A stretch of 64,000 bases of DNA, from positions 558,001-622,000 of the forward strand of contig NZ_CAJHCP010000003.1 of NCBI RefSeq assembly GCF_904848625.1, read 5' to 3'. Positions 18,059 to 26,416 of this stretch are shown here, one piece after another; position 1 is the first letter of the stretch; every line of letters begins with the position of its first letter. Source of the stretch: Paraburkholderia metrosideri (GTDB taxonomy: Bacteria; Pseudomonadota; Gammaproteobacteria; Burkholderiales; Burkholderiaceae). The translations under genes were made by a program, and so were the position numbers. The notes beneath the pieces were generated by a model. The model was not told where the DNA came from and did not search any database. It saw only the letters and a program-made list of their open reading frames with translations.

Positions 18059-19066
18059 CTATTCCCGCTGTTCGTCCGCCACGCGGCGGCTTTGAATCCT
18101 GAACTCAGTGGGAGAAATTCTCATCCGCTTGCGGAACACCTTTGCAAGCCGGTCGCCGTTGCCCATCCCGGTGCGCCGGGCAATCTTGTCGACGGGCAAC
18201 TCCGACTCGGTCAACAGGCTGCACGTCACCGCGAGCCGTTCGTGCAGCAGAAAGCCCGACGGCGTAATGCCCATTTCCATCTTGAAACGACGCAGAAAAT
18301 TGCGCTCGCTCATCGTGGCGAATTGCGCCGCGTCGGCTATCGAAATGGGCTGCTGGCAGTTCTCCTGCAGCCAGCGAGCCGCCGCGCGCACTTTATCGCC
18401 GGGACTCTGGCCGCCGTCTTCGCTCAACAGCAGCGCGAGATTCAAGCACGAATCGGCGAGCAATCGGTCGGCCACCGAACGCGCGATCGCGACGCCGAGA
18501 TCGCGTTTGATCATCGACAGTACGCTACGCATGGATGCGAGCCGGTCGCTTGCATCGTCGACCGACTCGGCCTGTCCTACCCCCAGCGCCTGCTGGGCAG
18601 CCGCTTCGCCTTCCCTGGTATCAGATTGCTTCGTATCAGACGCGTAGGCCGCCTGCAGCAACTCCCGACCGTCCGCGATTGGACGGATCAGGCCGGTGTT
18701 ATGCCGGATACGGCGCAGCCATGCGGTGAGTCGTTCGTCGCGGGCGGCGGTGGGCGCACCCTTGCCGCCTGCCAGGTATAGCGCGTCGAAACCGTTGTCA
18801 TGCCTCGCATCAAGTCCGTCTGTCCATACCCGCATTCCGGACGACGAGGTCACCGTGCCGCCATTGGCCGACAAAAAGGTAACTTCGTACAAGCCGGCGC
18901 CCGGGTCGGACGCTGTCAGTTCGTTCGCCGCCTGAAAGAGTTCTGCGACGGCGCCAGCGCCTTGCAGCGAACAGTCGTTGAACAGCAGTATCGCGATGCG
19001 ACGCACACGTCGGTTCGGAGCGTGCACCCAGCGCAGTATTGCAGACTCGGGACTCGCGCAGATCAT
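18059..19066 (-). CDS. AraC-family (GlxA-like) regulator with degenerate DJ-1/PfpI domain
   Basis: A 335-residue regulator. Residues ~20-110 resemble the start of a DJ-1/PfpI domain (IAILLFNDCSLQGAGAVAELFQAAN and FDALYLAGGKGA). The usual nucleophile-elbow region (V-C-S/T-G-A-F-x-L-A) is replaced by a divergent polar stretch around residues 130-180, so the domain looks non-catalytic. Residues ~230-330 are the double helix-turn-helix AraC DNA-binding domain (SIADAAQFATMSERNFLRRFKMEMG, then VDKIARRTGMGNGDRLAKVFRKRM). The ATG at 19066 follows AAAGGATAATC. It is 77 bases upstream of manC on the same strand, so it may be the first gene of the exopolysaccharide operon or its dedicated regulator. Confidence 0.88.
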   Translation of the reverse strand: MICASPESAILRWVHAPNRRVRRIAILLFNDCSLQGAGAVAELFQAANELTASDPGAGLYEVTFLSANGGTVTSSSGMRVWTDGLDARHDNGFDALYLAGGKGAPTAARDERLTAWLRRIRHNTGLIRPIADGRELLQAAYASDTKQSDTREGEAAAQQALGVGQAESVDDASDRLASMRSVLSMIKRDLGVAIARSVADRLLADSCLNLALLLSEDGGQSPGDKVRAAARWLQENCQQPISIADAAQFATMSERNFLRRFKMEMGITPSGFLLHERLAVTCSLLTESELPVDKIARRTGMGNGDRLAKVFRKRMRISPTEFRIQSRRVADEQRE

Positions 19067-19686
19067 GATTATCCTTTCAACGGAAAACAGAGAAACTGGT
19101 GATTTTTTACCGCTAGAGAAGAGTTCGCTCTGTGCGGTGCATCATAGTGGCGGACATTAAGTGTTTATCCGCCAGTTCCGGAAGTACCCTGATACCGTGA
19201 CCGCACGCAATCCGCGGTCGACACTGCGCCACACTCGATTAACCGGCGACGATTCCGTCTCAATGAGTCGGCATTTCGCGAATCTTAATGCAAAAGAAAC
19301 GCTTATTGCGTACGGCAGCGCACACTGTACGACCACTCGAAAGTGACCTTCATATTATGTATTTAAAGCAGCAATCACGGCGCATCAGGTCGATTCATCC
19401 AGCTTAACGCGAATATTGAGTATAATTTGCTTTCAAGGTACGCTCTGCAAATGGCCGGCCGGACTCGCAGCCATTTCAAGGCTTTAGAAAATTTGCATGA
19501 GAAATGGACAATTACCGAAATCAATCTGAAAGCATAAGATATTATTAATTATCGAAAACCAGTACTTTGTATTTGCAGTTGTGCATTAGCGTTGCAGATA
19601 TGAAACATGAAAATCAGACAACCCTGGCCGCGCTACCGAATGACCGGCAGGAAGGATTTGCTAGCTTATTGGCTGTCAATTCCGCA
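19067..19686. other. Long AT-richer leader upstream of the exopolysaccharide cluster
   Basis: This 620-base stretch has clearly lower GC between about 19320 and 19620 than the flanks. Short open frames at 19161 and 19567 lack ribosome-binding sites and family features. Such AT-rich leaders upstream of surface-polysaccharide operons often carry promoters and binding sites for global regulators. No clear operator or terminator could be assigned by eye. Confidence 0.45.
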
Positions 19687-19773
19687 TGGACCGGTGGGAT
19701 TCGAACAATAGAGTTGGGCGCTCCAGCTTGCCCGCATGCGCAGAACCGCCGTCCTGACCAATTGAATCAACGC
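19687..19773 (-). ncRNA. tRNA-like sequence, probably a tRNA relic
   Basis: Read on the minus strand, this 87-base stretch has a D-arm-like block ATTCAATTGGTCAGGACGGC and, 40 bases later, a T-arm-like block TTGTTCGAATCCCACC followed by GGTCCA. Both resemble the internal promoter boxes of a real tRNA. Between them, GGGC...GCCC could form a 4-bp stem. The acceptor ends do not pair, the T-stem pairs at one position only, and no CCA is encoded. It is therefore most likely a decayed tRNA or a leftover of an integration event, and no anticodon is assigned. Confidence 0.4.
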
Positions 19774-19977
19774 ATGATCGTGTGGCTGCCCGCACCACGC
19801 GACGCTCAATCTCGATTCACCATACGAAGACCGTATTTCAGAGCCATGTCGGGGACAATGAGCGCGGCGAAAAATGACGTGCTGACCGAGCCGCGTACTA
19901 GTTGCGGCGCGTGCTAGCGCACAAAAGGCCGCCTCGAGACGAGCTAACATGCGGCAAGAAATCCGGAAGCTGCATCT

Positions 19978-20130
19978 ATGAACGGCCTTTCATGGTTAAT
20001 GTTGACCCTCGCCTCAATAATCGGCGCGCTCTTTCTTGCGACGACCGGCGTCATATTGCTCGCTCTGCTCCTCGGAAACATATCCAGCCAGCTTACCCGG
20101 AATGACGATTATGGCGATTATCGGGACTGA
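19978..20130 (+). CDS. 50-residue putative membrane protein
   Basis: A short frame, ATG to TGA, encoding 50 residues. About 35 hydrophobic residues (LSWLMLTLASIIGALF, then TTGVILLALLLGN) could form one long or two short transmembrane helices. They are followed by a polar acidic tail (NDDYGDYRD). GGAAG lies eight bases before the ATG. The composition is that of a genuine small membrane protein, not chance translation. I do not recognise a family. It is transcribed away from the exopolysaccharide cluster. Confidence is limited by length. Confidence 0.5.
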   Translation: MNGLSWLMLTLASIIGALFLATTGVILLALLLGNISSQLTRNDDYGDYRD

Positions 20131-20410
20131 CTATTAGACACCGTCGTGCGGACGCGTCCCCCATTAGAGTTTCTGCAAAATATCACTCGGTAGGACAAGT
20201 GCGTCTTTTGCGTAAAGTCCGTCTGAGGCCCGCGATTTCGACCATTCGGATCATGGGCGATGCCGGCGAGTGCATCGGGGCCGGCTTGCGCAATGCAGTG
20301 CGGGAAGGTCAAGGGTCAAAAATAGCAGAAACCCGCCGCCAACGGCGAAATCAGCGCACAATCCCGACTGTCGCTCCTCCGGGGAGCGAACCATCTATTG
20401 GGAGCCCGTC

Positions 20411-20551
20411 ATGGCAAAAGGTCAAATGCGCAGTAATCGCGAAGTCAAAAAGCCGAAGCAGGAGAAGAAGCCGCAACCTGCTACTTCGCCATCGGGCGCG
20501 CCGCCCATTCGAGTAGCACAGACTGTATCGGCGACACAGAAGAAGCACTAA
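20411..20551 (+). CDS. 46-residue basic small protein
   Basis: A short gene with GGGAG seven bases before its ATG. It encodes 46 residues that open with MAKGQMRSNRE and continue with a run of Lys/Pro (KKPKQEKKP). A Ser/Pro/Ala linker and a basic tail follow. From memory, very similar Lys-rich short proteins starting MAKGQ are common in Burkholderiaceae annotation as hypothetical proteins. A terminator-like hairpin follows seven bases after the stop, which supports a real transcription unit. No transmembrane or catalytic feature is seen; nucleic-acid binding is possible from charge alone. Confidence 0.65.
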   Translation: MAKGQMRSNREVKKPKQEKKPQPATSPSGAPPIRVAQTVSATQKKH

Positions 20552-20558
20552 CACCGAG

Positions 20559-20590
20559 AGGGCCCGCTGTTTTCAGGCGGCCCTGTTTTA
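20559..20590 (+). terminator. Candidate rho-independent terminator after the 46-residue gene
   Basis: A G/C-rich stem (AGGGCC and GGCCCT arms, with inner CTG/CAG pairs around a TTTT loop) ends in GTTTTATT. It lies directly downstream of the small gene's stop codon. Confidence 0.65.
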
Positions 20591-20592
20591 TT

Positions 20593-21162
20593 CCGGCTGC
20601 GGACATCGCGCGGGAAATAAAAACGAATAAGGCTTCGACGCCAAAGCGGCTCACATATCCTGAGATCACAAGCTTGGCAAACGTCGCTGAACTACGCCTG
20701 CACCAGTAAGCGAATCCCACTGTACGAGCGCTAATGCCTGTCGGAAACGACTCCGCCAGATCTGCGCGATAGCTGCAGGAATGATGTTGCCTCGCCAGCG
20801 CCACGCACACTTCAGGTTTCACGAACCGCACCCAACGTCTCACGCCCGTTCGCTGACTGCAAGCCCGCAGACCGCATCTCCCGCCTGGCAGACGATCACC
20901 GTCTCGCGCCCGAAGCGCACACGGCTCGCGCATCGCGTGGGGCGGAGTCCTGTAGCGGGGTTGTTTGCCGGAGCGCTTTATTTCGTTACCGCTCGCCGCC
21001 GTGTTGAACCAAGCGACGTCTGCTTGTCCGGTCTTGTCTGGTTTTTTCGGTGTGGCTATGCTCAGGGGCTTGCTGGCGGCACAGCCTCCTCTCCGTCGCC
21101 AAATAGCAAGTACAGAATAGAAATACAAAGAGCCTCCCGACCAAACGAATCAAGGGCCTCCC
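20593..21162. other. Gene-poor interval
   Basis: About 570 bases lie between the terminator and the LysE gene. Frames on both strands cross it, the longest being 215 codons on the minus strand. They are rich in Arg/Cys/Ser, run through the terminator and resemble no family. I call no gene here. The last 50 bases should hold the lysE-type promoter. Confidence 0.4.
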
Positions 21163-21795
21163 ATGTCCACCACCAGTCTGTTCTTCACCGCCGCGGGCGT
21201 CGGCCTCGCGATTGCCGCGCCGGTCGGTCCGATGGGTATGCTGTGCATCCGCCGCACGCTGAGCGGCGGTCCGCGAGCGGGCCTCGCCATTGGCTTCGGC
21301 ATTGCGACCGGCGACGCCGTCTACGGTTTGATCGCGGCGCTCGGTCTGGTCGGCATCTCGCAGTTCATGCTCGCCTACGACCGCCCGTTGCACCTGATCG
21401 CCGGCCTGTTCCTGCTGTATCTCGGCGTGCGCACGCTGCTGCAAAAGCCCGCCGCCGACACCACCAGCGCCAGCGGCGACGGCGACGGCCAGCTCGCTCA
21501 GGTCGGCCGCGCCTACGCGAGTTCGCTACTTCTCACGCTGACCAACCCCCAGACCGTCATCATGTTCGCCGCGCTGTTCACGACGCTCGCGCCGCGCGGC
21601 GCGTTCTCGTCGGCGATCGCGCTGACCACGGTCGGCGGCGTGTTCTGCGGATCGATCGCGTGGTGGTGCTTCCTCGTGACCGTGGTGTCGCTTGCGCGGC
21701 ATGCGATCGGCAGCAAGCTGCGCGTCGCGATCGACCGGATCGTCGGCTTCACGCTGGCCGCATTCGGCGTCGTTGAAATCCGCCGCGCGCTTTAG
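21163..21795 (+). CDS. LysE-family amino-acid exporter
   Basis: A 210-residue inner-membrane translocator of the LysE/RhtB family, which exports amino acids or related small metabolites. About six hydrophobic helices are visible. The family's first-helix signature is AIAAPVGPMGMLCIRRTLSGG (residues ~17-37), where the Pro-Gly-Pro type motif reads APVGPMG. The third helix GLFLLYLGVRTLL and SLLLTLTNPQTVIMFAALF are also typical. A polar Ser/Gly/Asp loop (residues ~100-115) separates the two halves. Substrate cannot be told from sequence. No regulator is adjacent. Confidence 0.9.
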   Translation: MSTTSLFFTAAGVGLAIAAPVGPMGMLCIRRTLSGGPRAGLAIGFGIATGDAVYGLIAALGLVGISQFMLAYDRPLHLIAGLFLLYLGVRTLLQKPAADTTSASGDGDGQLAQVGRAYASSLLLTLTNPQTVIMFAALFTTLAPRGAFSSAIALTTVGGVFCGSIAWWCFLVTVVSLARHAIGSKLRVAIDRIVGFTLAAFGVVEIRRAL

Positions 21796-22099
21796 ACAGG
21801 ACCGGCGGCGGATGGCCGCCATCGGCAGAAACCGGCAAAAAGAGGCGGTGGGCGGCGCATCGCGCGCGGCCCCGTTGAGCGTGTGTTGTACGCAAGCGCA
21901 GTAGTTTTGCGACAATAGCGGCTTTCGCCGCTCCGCGGCGGGCCCGTGGAGCGCTTGCGGCGACGTCCCCGCCGCGCCCCAACGAAGCGCGCACGCGGAC
22001 GTCGGCCCGAATGGCTCTGGCAGCCAACCGGCCGGCCAGCCCGATGCGTGCGATCCGCGCACTTCGTTCAACCCCACCCGACCGTCAACGGTCCGCTCA
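21796..22099. other. Short intergenic interval
   Basis: These 304 bases lie between the LysE and TauE genes, both plus strand. No T-run hairpin or RNA is evident. It presumably holds the tauE-type promoter. Confidence 0.35.
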
Positions 22100-22888
22100 A
22101 TGGCACTTCCCCACATCGATCTGCTGTACTCCGTCTCCGGCCTGTTCGTCGGCTTCCTGGTCGGACTGACGGGCGTCGGCGGCGGCTCGTTGATGACACC
22201 GATCCTGGTGCTGCTGTTCAACGTGCATCCGGCCACGGCGGTCGGCACCGACCTGCTGTACGCAGCCGCGACCAAGGCGACCGGCACGCTCGTACACGGT
22301 CTGAAAGGCTCGGTCGACTGGCAGATCACGCTGCGCCTTGCCGCCGGCAGTGTGCCTGCGGCCACGATCACGCTGATCCTGCTGCATCGCTATGGGATGG
22401 ACACGCCTGGCGCAAGCCGGCTGATCCAGGTCGTGCTCGGTGCGGCGCTGTTGATCACGGCGGTAGCGCTGGTGTTTCGTCCGCAGCTCGCGGCGCTCGG
22501 CGCACGCCGTCAACGCGCACCGAAACACGGCCGCACGCTGGCGCTGACCATGCTGACCGGCGCAGTGCTCGGCGTGCTGGTATCGCTGACATCGGTGGGA
22601 GCCGGCGCGATCGGCGTCACGGTATTGCTGCTGCTGTACCCGTTGCTGCCGACGACCCGCATCGTCGGATCGGACATTGCGCATGCGGTGCCGCTCACCT
22701 TGCTGGCAGGCGCGGGGCACTGGCTGCTGGGTTCGATCGACTGGTCGATGCTGCTGTCGCTGCTGGTGGGCTCGTTGCCGGGCATTGCGGTGGGCAGCTA
22801 TCTGTCGTCGCGCGCGCCGGATGCGCTGCTGCGCAATCTGTTGGCCGCCACGCTCACGCTGGTCGGCGCGCGGCTCGTGCTGGCCTAA
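22100..22888 (+). CDS. TauE/SafE-family sulfite/organosulfonate exporter
   Basis: A 262-residue membrane protein of the TauE/SafE (DUF81) family, with about eight transmembrane helices in two related halves. Each half begins with the family motif: VGLTGVGGGSLMTPILVLLFNVHPATAVGTD near residue 20 and VSLTSVGAGAIGVTVLLLLYP near residue 160. The family is generally linked to export of sulfite, sulfoacetate or similar anions, but the substrate here is not determined. It follows the LysE gene by 304 bases and is probably a separate transcription unit. Confidence 0.9.
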   Translation: MALPHIDLLYSVSGLFVGFLVGLTGVGGGSLMTPILVLLFNVHPATAVGTDLLYAAATKATGTLVHGLKGSVDWQITLRLAAGSVPAATITLILLHRYGMDTPGASRLIQVVLGAALLITAVALVFRPQLAALGARRQRAPKHGRTLALTMLTGAVLGVLVSLTSVGAGAIGVTVLLLLYPLLPTTRIVGSDIAHAVPLTLLAGAGHWLLGSIDWSMLLSLLVGSLPGIAVGSYLSSRAPDALLRNLLAATLTLVGARLVLA

Positions 22889-23000
22889 GGCTCAAGGCGT
22901 CGGCCAGATGCTGGGGTCGGCGCCTCGCCCGATCGCCCACGCGTCGAAAAAAATACTCACGCAGCGGCAACGATGCGCCGCGCCACTCATCACCTGCGGG

Positions 23001-23249
23001 CTACTTGAAAAAACGGCAGGTCAGATCTGCCTCGAACTGCCGTATCCATTGACCGTGATGGTCGTGATAGGACTGCGCCCAACCGCCACGCCGCACTGTG
23101 ACAAGACGCTCGTGCGCAGGCTCATCGGACTTCGCGCAGGCACTGATGTCGAAATGCACCGGCGCAAAACCGTGCCGCGCGCAGACCAGTTCGAAAGCCG
23201 CCCGATCGCCGATCGGCAGGTCGGTATAGCGCAAAAGCGTGGTTCCCAT
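23001..23249 (-). CDS. 82-residue conserved-looking hypothetical protein
   Basis: A small soluble protein. It reads MGTTLLRYTDLPIGDRAAFE, then CARHGFAPVHFDISACAKSDEPAH, and ends with an aromatic/His-rich strand (WAQSYHDHHGQW) and ECD-like charge balance. Two Cys and five His could suggest metal binding, but there is no recognised motif. The ATG at 23249 is preceded by GGAG with eight-base spacing; the longer frame to 23363 adds an unstructured basic leader. It runs convergent to the TauE gene. Function is unknown. Confidence 0.55.
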   Translation of the reverse strand: MGTTLLRYTDLPIGDRAAFELVCARHGFAPVHFDISACAKSDEPAHERLVTVRRGGWAQSYHDHHGQWIRQFEADLTCRFFK

Positions 23250-23408
23250 GATGTTGGCTCCGGTTCCCATGCATCCACAGTACGCTTCGGGACACGTCAA
23301 TAGTGTGTCATAGCGCACGGACTGGCCGTCGCGGCGCGGACGGCCTGGACGCCACGGTGGCAACCCATCATCCCCGTTTCAAAAAAGCCTGCGTGAAAAA
23401 ACGGGCCG

Positions 23409-23439
23409 AAAAAAAAGCTCCGGCGCAGTGCCGAAGCTT
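23409..23439 (-). terminator. Rho-independent terminator, minus strand
   Basis: On the minus strand a stem of AAGCTTCGGC and GCCGGAGCTT (9 of 10 pairs, loop ACTGC) is followed by eight T residues. It lies about 140 bases downstream of the BON-domain gene, which it probably ends. Confidence 0.75.
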
Positions 23440-23577
23440 GGGGTGCAAACCTGCATCGCGATGGGGCGTTCCGGTGTTTAGCCGGCTCCTCCACCCCGCA
23501 CCATCCCGATGCCAGGTCCGCCGTCGCCGCCTGCCGGACGCAGCACGGATTCGTGCTGCGTACTCATGACAGACTGA

Positions 23578-23925
23578 TTACTGTTGCATAACGGTCAGCT
23601 TGTTCGACACCGACGACACGCCTGCGACACCCTTGGCAGCCGTGCCGGCCGAGTCGATCTGGCCTTGGTCGGGCACTGTGCCGGTCAGCGTCACTGCGCC
23701 CCCGCGGGCACGCACGGCGATGTTCGACACGTCGAGACCTTGCGTTTTCGTGAGAGCGGCGCGCACCTTGCGGCCCAGTTGATTGTTCGCCCGCTTGCCG
23801 GCCTTGACGTTTGCCGCGGCTGGGGAAACCGTGCTTGCTGCATCGCTTGCCTGCGCGTACACGTTGCACGCCACCACCATTGCTACGACTGAACCCAGCG
23901 CTTTCAGAAAACCGACCGATTTCAT
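23578..23925 (-). CDS. BON-domain periplasmic protein (OsmY-like)
   Basis: A 115-residue secreted protein. A signal peptide (MKSVGFLKALGSVVAMVVACNVYAQA) precedes a single BON domain at residues ~48-112 (LGRKVRAALTKTQGLDVSNIAVRARGGAVTLTGTVPD, then AAKGVAGVSSVSNKLTV). BON domains bind phospholipid or act in envelope stress responses; OsmY is the known example, with two domains. This one-domain form is common in Burkholderia. The ATG at 23925 follows GGAGAAGAG. It is a single-gene unit ended by the terminator at 23409. Confidence 0.9.
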   Translation of the reverse strand: MKSVGFLKALGSVVAMVVACNVYAQASDAASTVSPAAANVKAGKRANNQLGRKVRAALTKTQGLDVSNIAVRARGGAVTLTGTVPDQGQIDSAGTAAKGVAGVSSVSNKLTVMQQ

Positions 23926-24721
23926 AGTTTCTCTTCTCCTTGGTTTCACATTGGACCGCATGTAACAGCGGCTTGGCTACGACTACCGGCGACCGCTTGC
24001 GGCGCGACAAGGCGCGGCGCAGTGGCGGCCGACATGGCTGCGACACGATGTGCGAGAGGCAGGAGAGACGGGTTGCCATTTGCCGCAAGCAATGGCGGGC
24101 ATGTCATGCGGCGAAAGAACCCGCCAGCCGCGATGTTTGCCGACGCGCCCGGTTCTTGTCTGTCCTGCCGGGTCGCGCCGCGCAAACGTTGGTTTGCGGC
24201 AGCGACGCTCAATTTAATCCAGGCGAGCCTGAAGCGCAAAGGGTTTAGTGGCTTGCGGGAGCGTCGCCGACTGGCGCGGCGGCTTGATTCATGGGGTGTC
24301 TGGACCTTGGCCCGCAAGGGACTCGCACTGACCGACATCGCATCCGCGCATCAAGCCTGGGCGGGGTCGCGAGGGTTTCACGCTGCGTTCATACTGGTAG
24401 CGCGGGCGCGTCGCTCTGCTGTGCAATGTATGCATACGGCATGCAACGGATGTTCCCGCGATGTTCACGATTTGTTACGGTTTTGTCGGCGCTAGCGGCT
24501 GCGTCGCATTCCGCCATGGCGTGAATCTCAGGTACCATCGGCGCGACGCGCGCTGGCGCTCTGGCTCGTGACATGGCTCGTCGCCTGGCGCGACCCTCCA
24601 CAGCGGTCAGCCGTTCTGGCTGCATGGCGAGCGTGCTACGGCTGCATCGCCAGATGCATCAGGTTCGCGCGCTGCAATCGCTGTCCCCGTTCACTTTCGA
24701 CCGTCGCCGTCACGTCATCCG
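23926..24721. other. Gene-poor interval of about 800 bases
   Basis: Frames occur on both strands (24022-24495 plus, 23946-24338 minus), but they overlap each other, have atypical Arg/Cys/His composition and carry no recognisable domain or ribosome-binding site. I see no hairpin with a T-run and no RNA gene. The part near 23930-23970 should hold the BON-gene promoter. Confidence 0.4.
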
Positions 24722-26248
24722 ATGAAGCCAGCTACCGGCCGCAAACGCCCTCCCCGTCTCGTTGCCCGCTTCGTCGCGATCTCCTGGCGCGATCTGGCGG
24801 TGTCGTTCGGACCGATCCTGCTGCTCGTCATCGTGGCGATCTGGGTCGCCGTGCGGCTCATCCAGCCCGCGCCGCCGAACACGCTGACCATCAGCGCCGG
24901 CCCCGAAGGCAGCACCTTCTGGAATGCCGCGCAGAAGTACAAGACCATCCTCGCGCGCAACCGCATCACGCTGAATGTGTTGTCGTCGGAAGGCTCGGTG
25001 GAAAATCTCAAGCGGCTGTCGGACCCCGCCTCGAAGGTCGATGTCGGCTTCGTGCAGGACGGCATCTCGCCGGGTCCGCCGGTCAAAGGGTTGATGTCGC
25101 TTGGCAGCGTCGCGTATGTTCCGCTGGCGATTTTCTATCACGGGCCAGCCGTCATGTGGTTGTCCGAATTCAAAGGCCAGCGGCTGGCCGTGGGCGCCGA
25201 AGGCAGCGGCACGCGCGAACTGGCGCTCGCGCTGCTGAAGGCCAACGGCATCGTGCCGGGCGGTGCGACCCGGCTCCTGCCGCTCTCCGGCGACGACGCC
25301 GCCGAAGCACTCGTCTCCGGCAAGGTCGACGCAGCCTTTCTCGCGGGCGATTCCGCGCAACCGGCGGTGATGGGCAAGCTGTATCGCACGCCGAACGTGC
25401 GCTTCTACGACTTCACGCAGGCGGAAGCGTACACGCGCCGCTTCCCCTATCTGACCCAGCTCAGGATGCCGATGGGCGCATTCGACCTCGGCAAGAATCT
25501 GCCGTCCGCGTCGATCAATATCGTGGCGCCGACCGCCGAGCTGGTCGCGCGGGACTCGCTGCATCCCGCGCTGTCGGATCTGCTGATCGAAGCGGCGCGC
25601 GAGGTGCACGGCGGCCCGAGCATCATGCAGCGCGCCGGCGAATTTCCCGCACCGCTGTCGCATGACTTCCCGATCAGCGACGACGCCGCGCGCTATTACA
25701 AGTCGGGCAAGAGCTTCCTCTACCGGACCCTGCCGTTCTGGATCGCGAGTCTCGCCGACCGGCTGCTGGTGGTCGTCGTGCCACTGATCGTGTTGCTGGT
25801 GCCGGCGTTGCGGATCGTGCCGGGGCTGTATGCATGGCGGGTGAAGTCACGGATTTATCGGTGGTATGGCTCGTTGATCGCCATCGAGCGCAGCGCGCTC
25901 AGCGAACATTCGGCTGCCGAGCGCGCGTCGCTGATCGAGCGGCTCGACGAGATCGAAGAGTCGGTCAACGGGCTGAAGATGCCGCTTGCGTATGCGGATC
26001 AGTTTTACGTGCTGCGCGAGCATATCGGCTTCGTGCGTCGGCGGCTCACCCAGGCACGCGACACACAACCGGACGACGCCGACGACGCGGCCGCAGATCC
26101 AGACGCCGGACCTGAAAACGGTCCTGACGATGACGGCGGCGGCTCGGGCACGCACCACGGGCCGGACAACCCGCGCGCCAGCCGCGCGCACCCCAACCCC
26201 GCACAGGACCGGCACGGGAAAGCACCGAGCCCGCCACGCCTGCGATGA
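24722..26248 (+). CDS. TAXI-family TRAP solute-binding protein, membrane-anchored
   Basis: A 508-residue protein. One N-terminal transmembrane helix (FGPILLLVIVAIWVAVRLI, residues ~29-47) anchors a periplasmic TAXI domain (LTISAGPEGSTFWNAAQKYK, then KVDVGFVQDG and LAVGAEGSGTRELALALLKANGI). A second hydrophobic segment pair (FWIASLADRLLVVVVPLIVLLVPALRI, ~339-365) leads to a cytoplasmic tail with a coiled coil and a disordered Asp/Gly/Pro-rich end. Typical TAXI proteins are ~320 residues and secreted, so this anchored, long form is a distinct subtype. No TRAP permease genes are adjacent, so it may work with unlinked permeases or be a sensor. Confidence 0.88.
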   Translation: MKPATGRKRPPRLVARFVAISWRDLAVSFGPILLLVIVAIWVAVRLIQPAPPNTLTISAGPEGSTFWNAAQKYKTILARNRITLNVLSSEGSVENLKRLSDPASKVDVGFVQDGISPGPPVKGLMSLGSVAYVPLAIFYHGPAVMWLSEFKGQRLAVGAEGSGTRELALALLKANGIVPGGATRLLPLSGDDAAEALVSGKVDAAFLAGDSAQPAVMGKLYRTPNVRFYDFTQAEAYTRRFPYLTQLRMPMGAFDLGKNLPSASINIVAPTAELVARDSLHPALSDLLIEAAREVHGGPSIMQRAGEFPAPLSHDFPISDDAARYYKSGKSFLYRTLPFWIASLADRLLVVVVPLIVLLVPALRIVPGLYAWRVKSRIYRWYGSLIAIERSALSEHSAAERASLIERLDEIEESVNGLKMPLAYADQFYVLREHIGFVRRRLTQARDTQPDDADDAAADPDAGPENGPDDDGGGSGTHHGPDNPRASRAHPNPAQDRHGKAPSPPRLR

Positions 26249-26416
26249 ACGAGCCGCTCGACACGAGCGCCGCCTCCGGCTCCGCCGGTACGCCGAACCC
26301 CACTGACACGAAAGCATTTTGACGGGTGCAAGCGACGACCGCACCGCGTAAGATCATTACAATTTCGACGGTATGACAGACACACCGTCCGAAAACAGGC
26401 AATCCGGGAGACATTT

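Noticed and set aside
20481..21128. A 215-codon minus-strand frame
   Set aside because: It runs through a terminator and the small basic gene, has high Cys/Arg and no ribosome-binding site.
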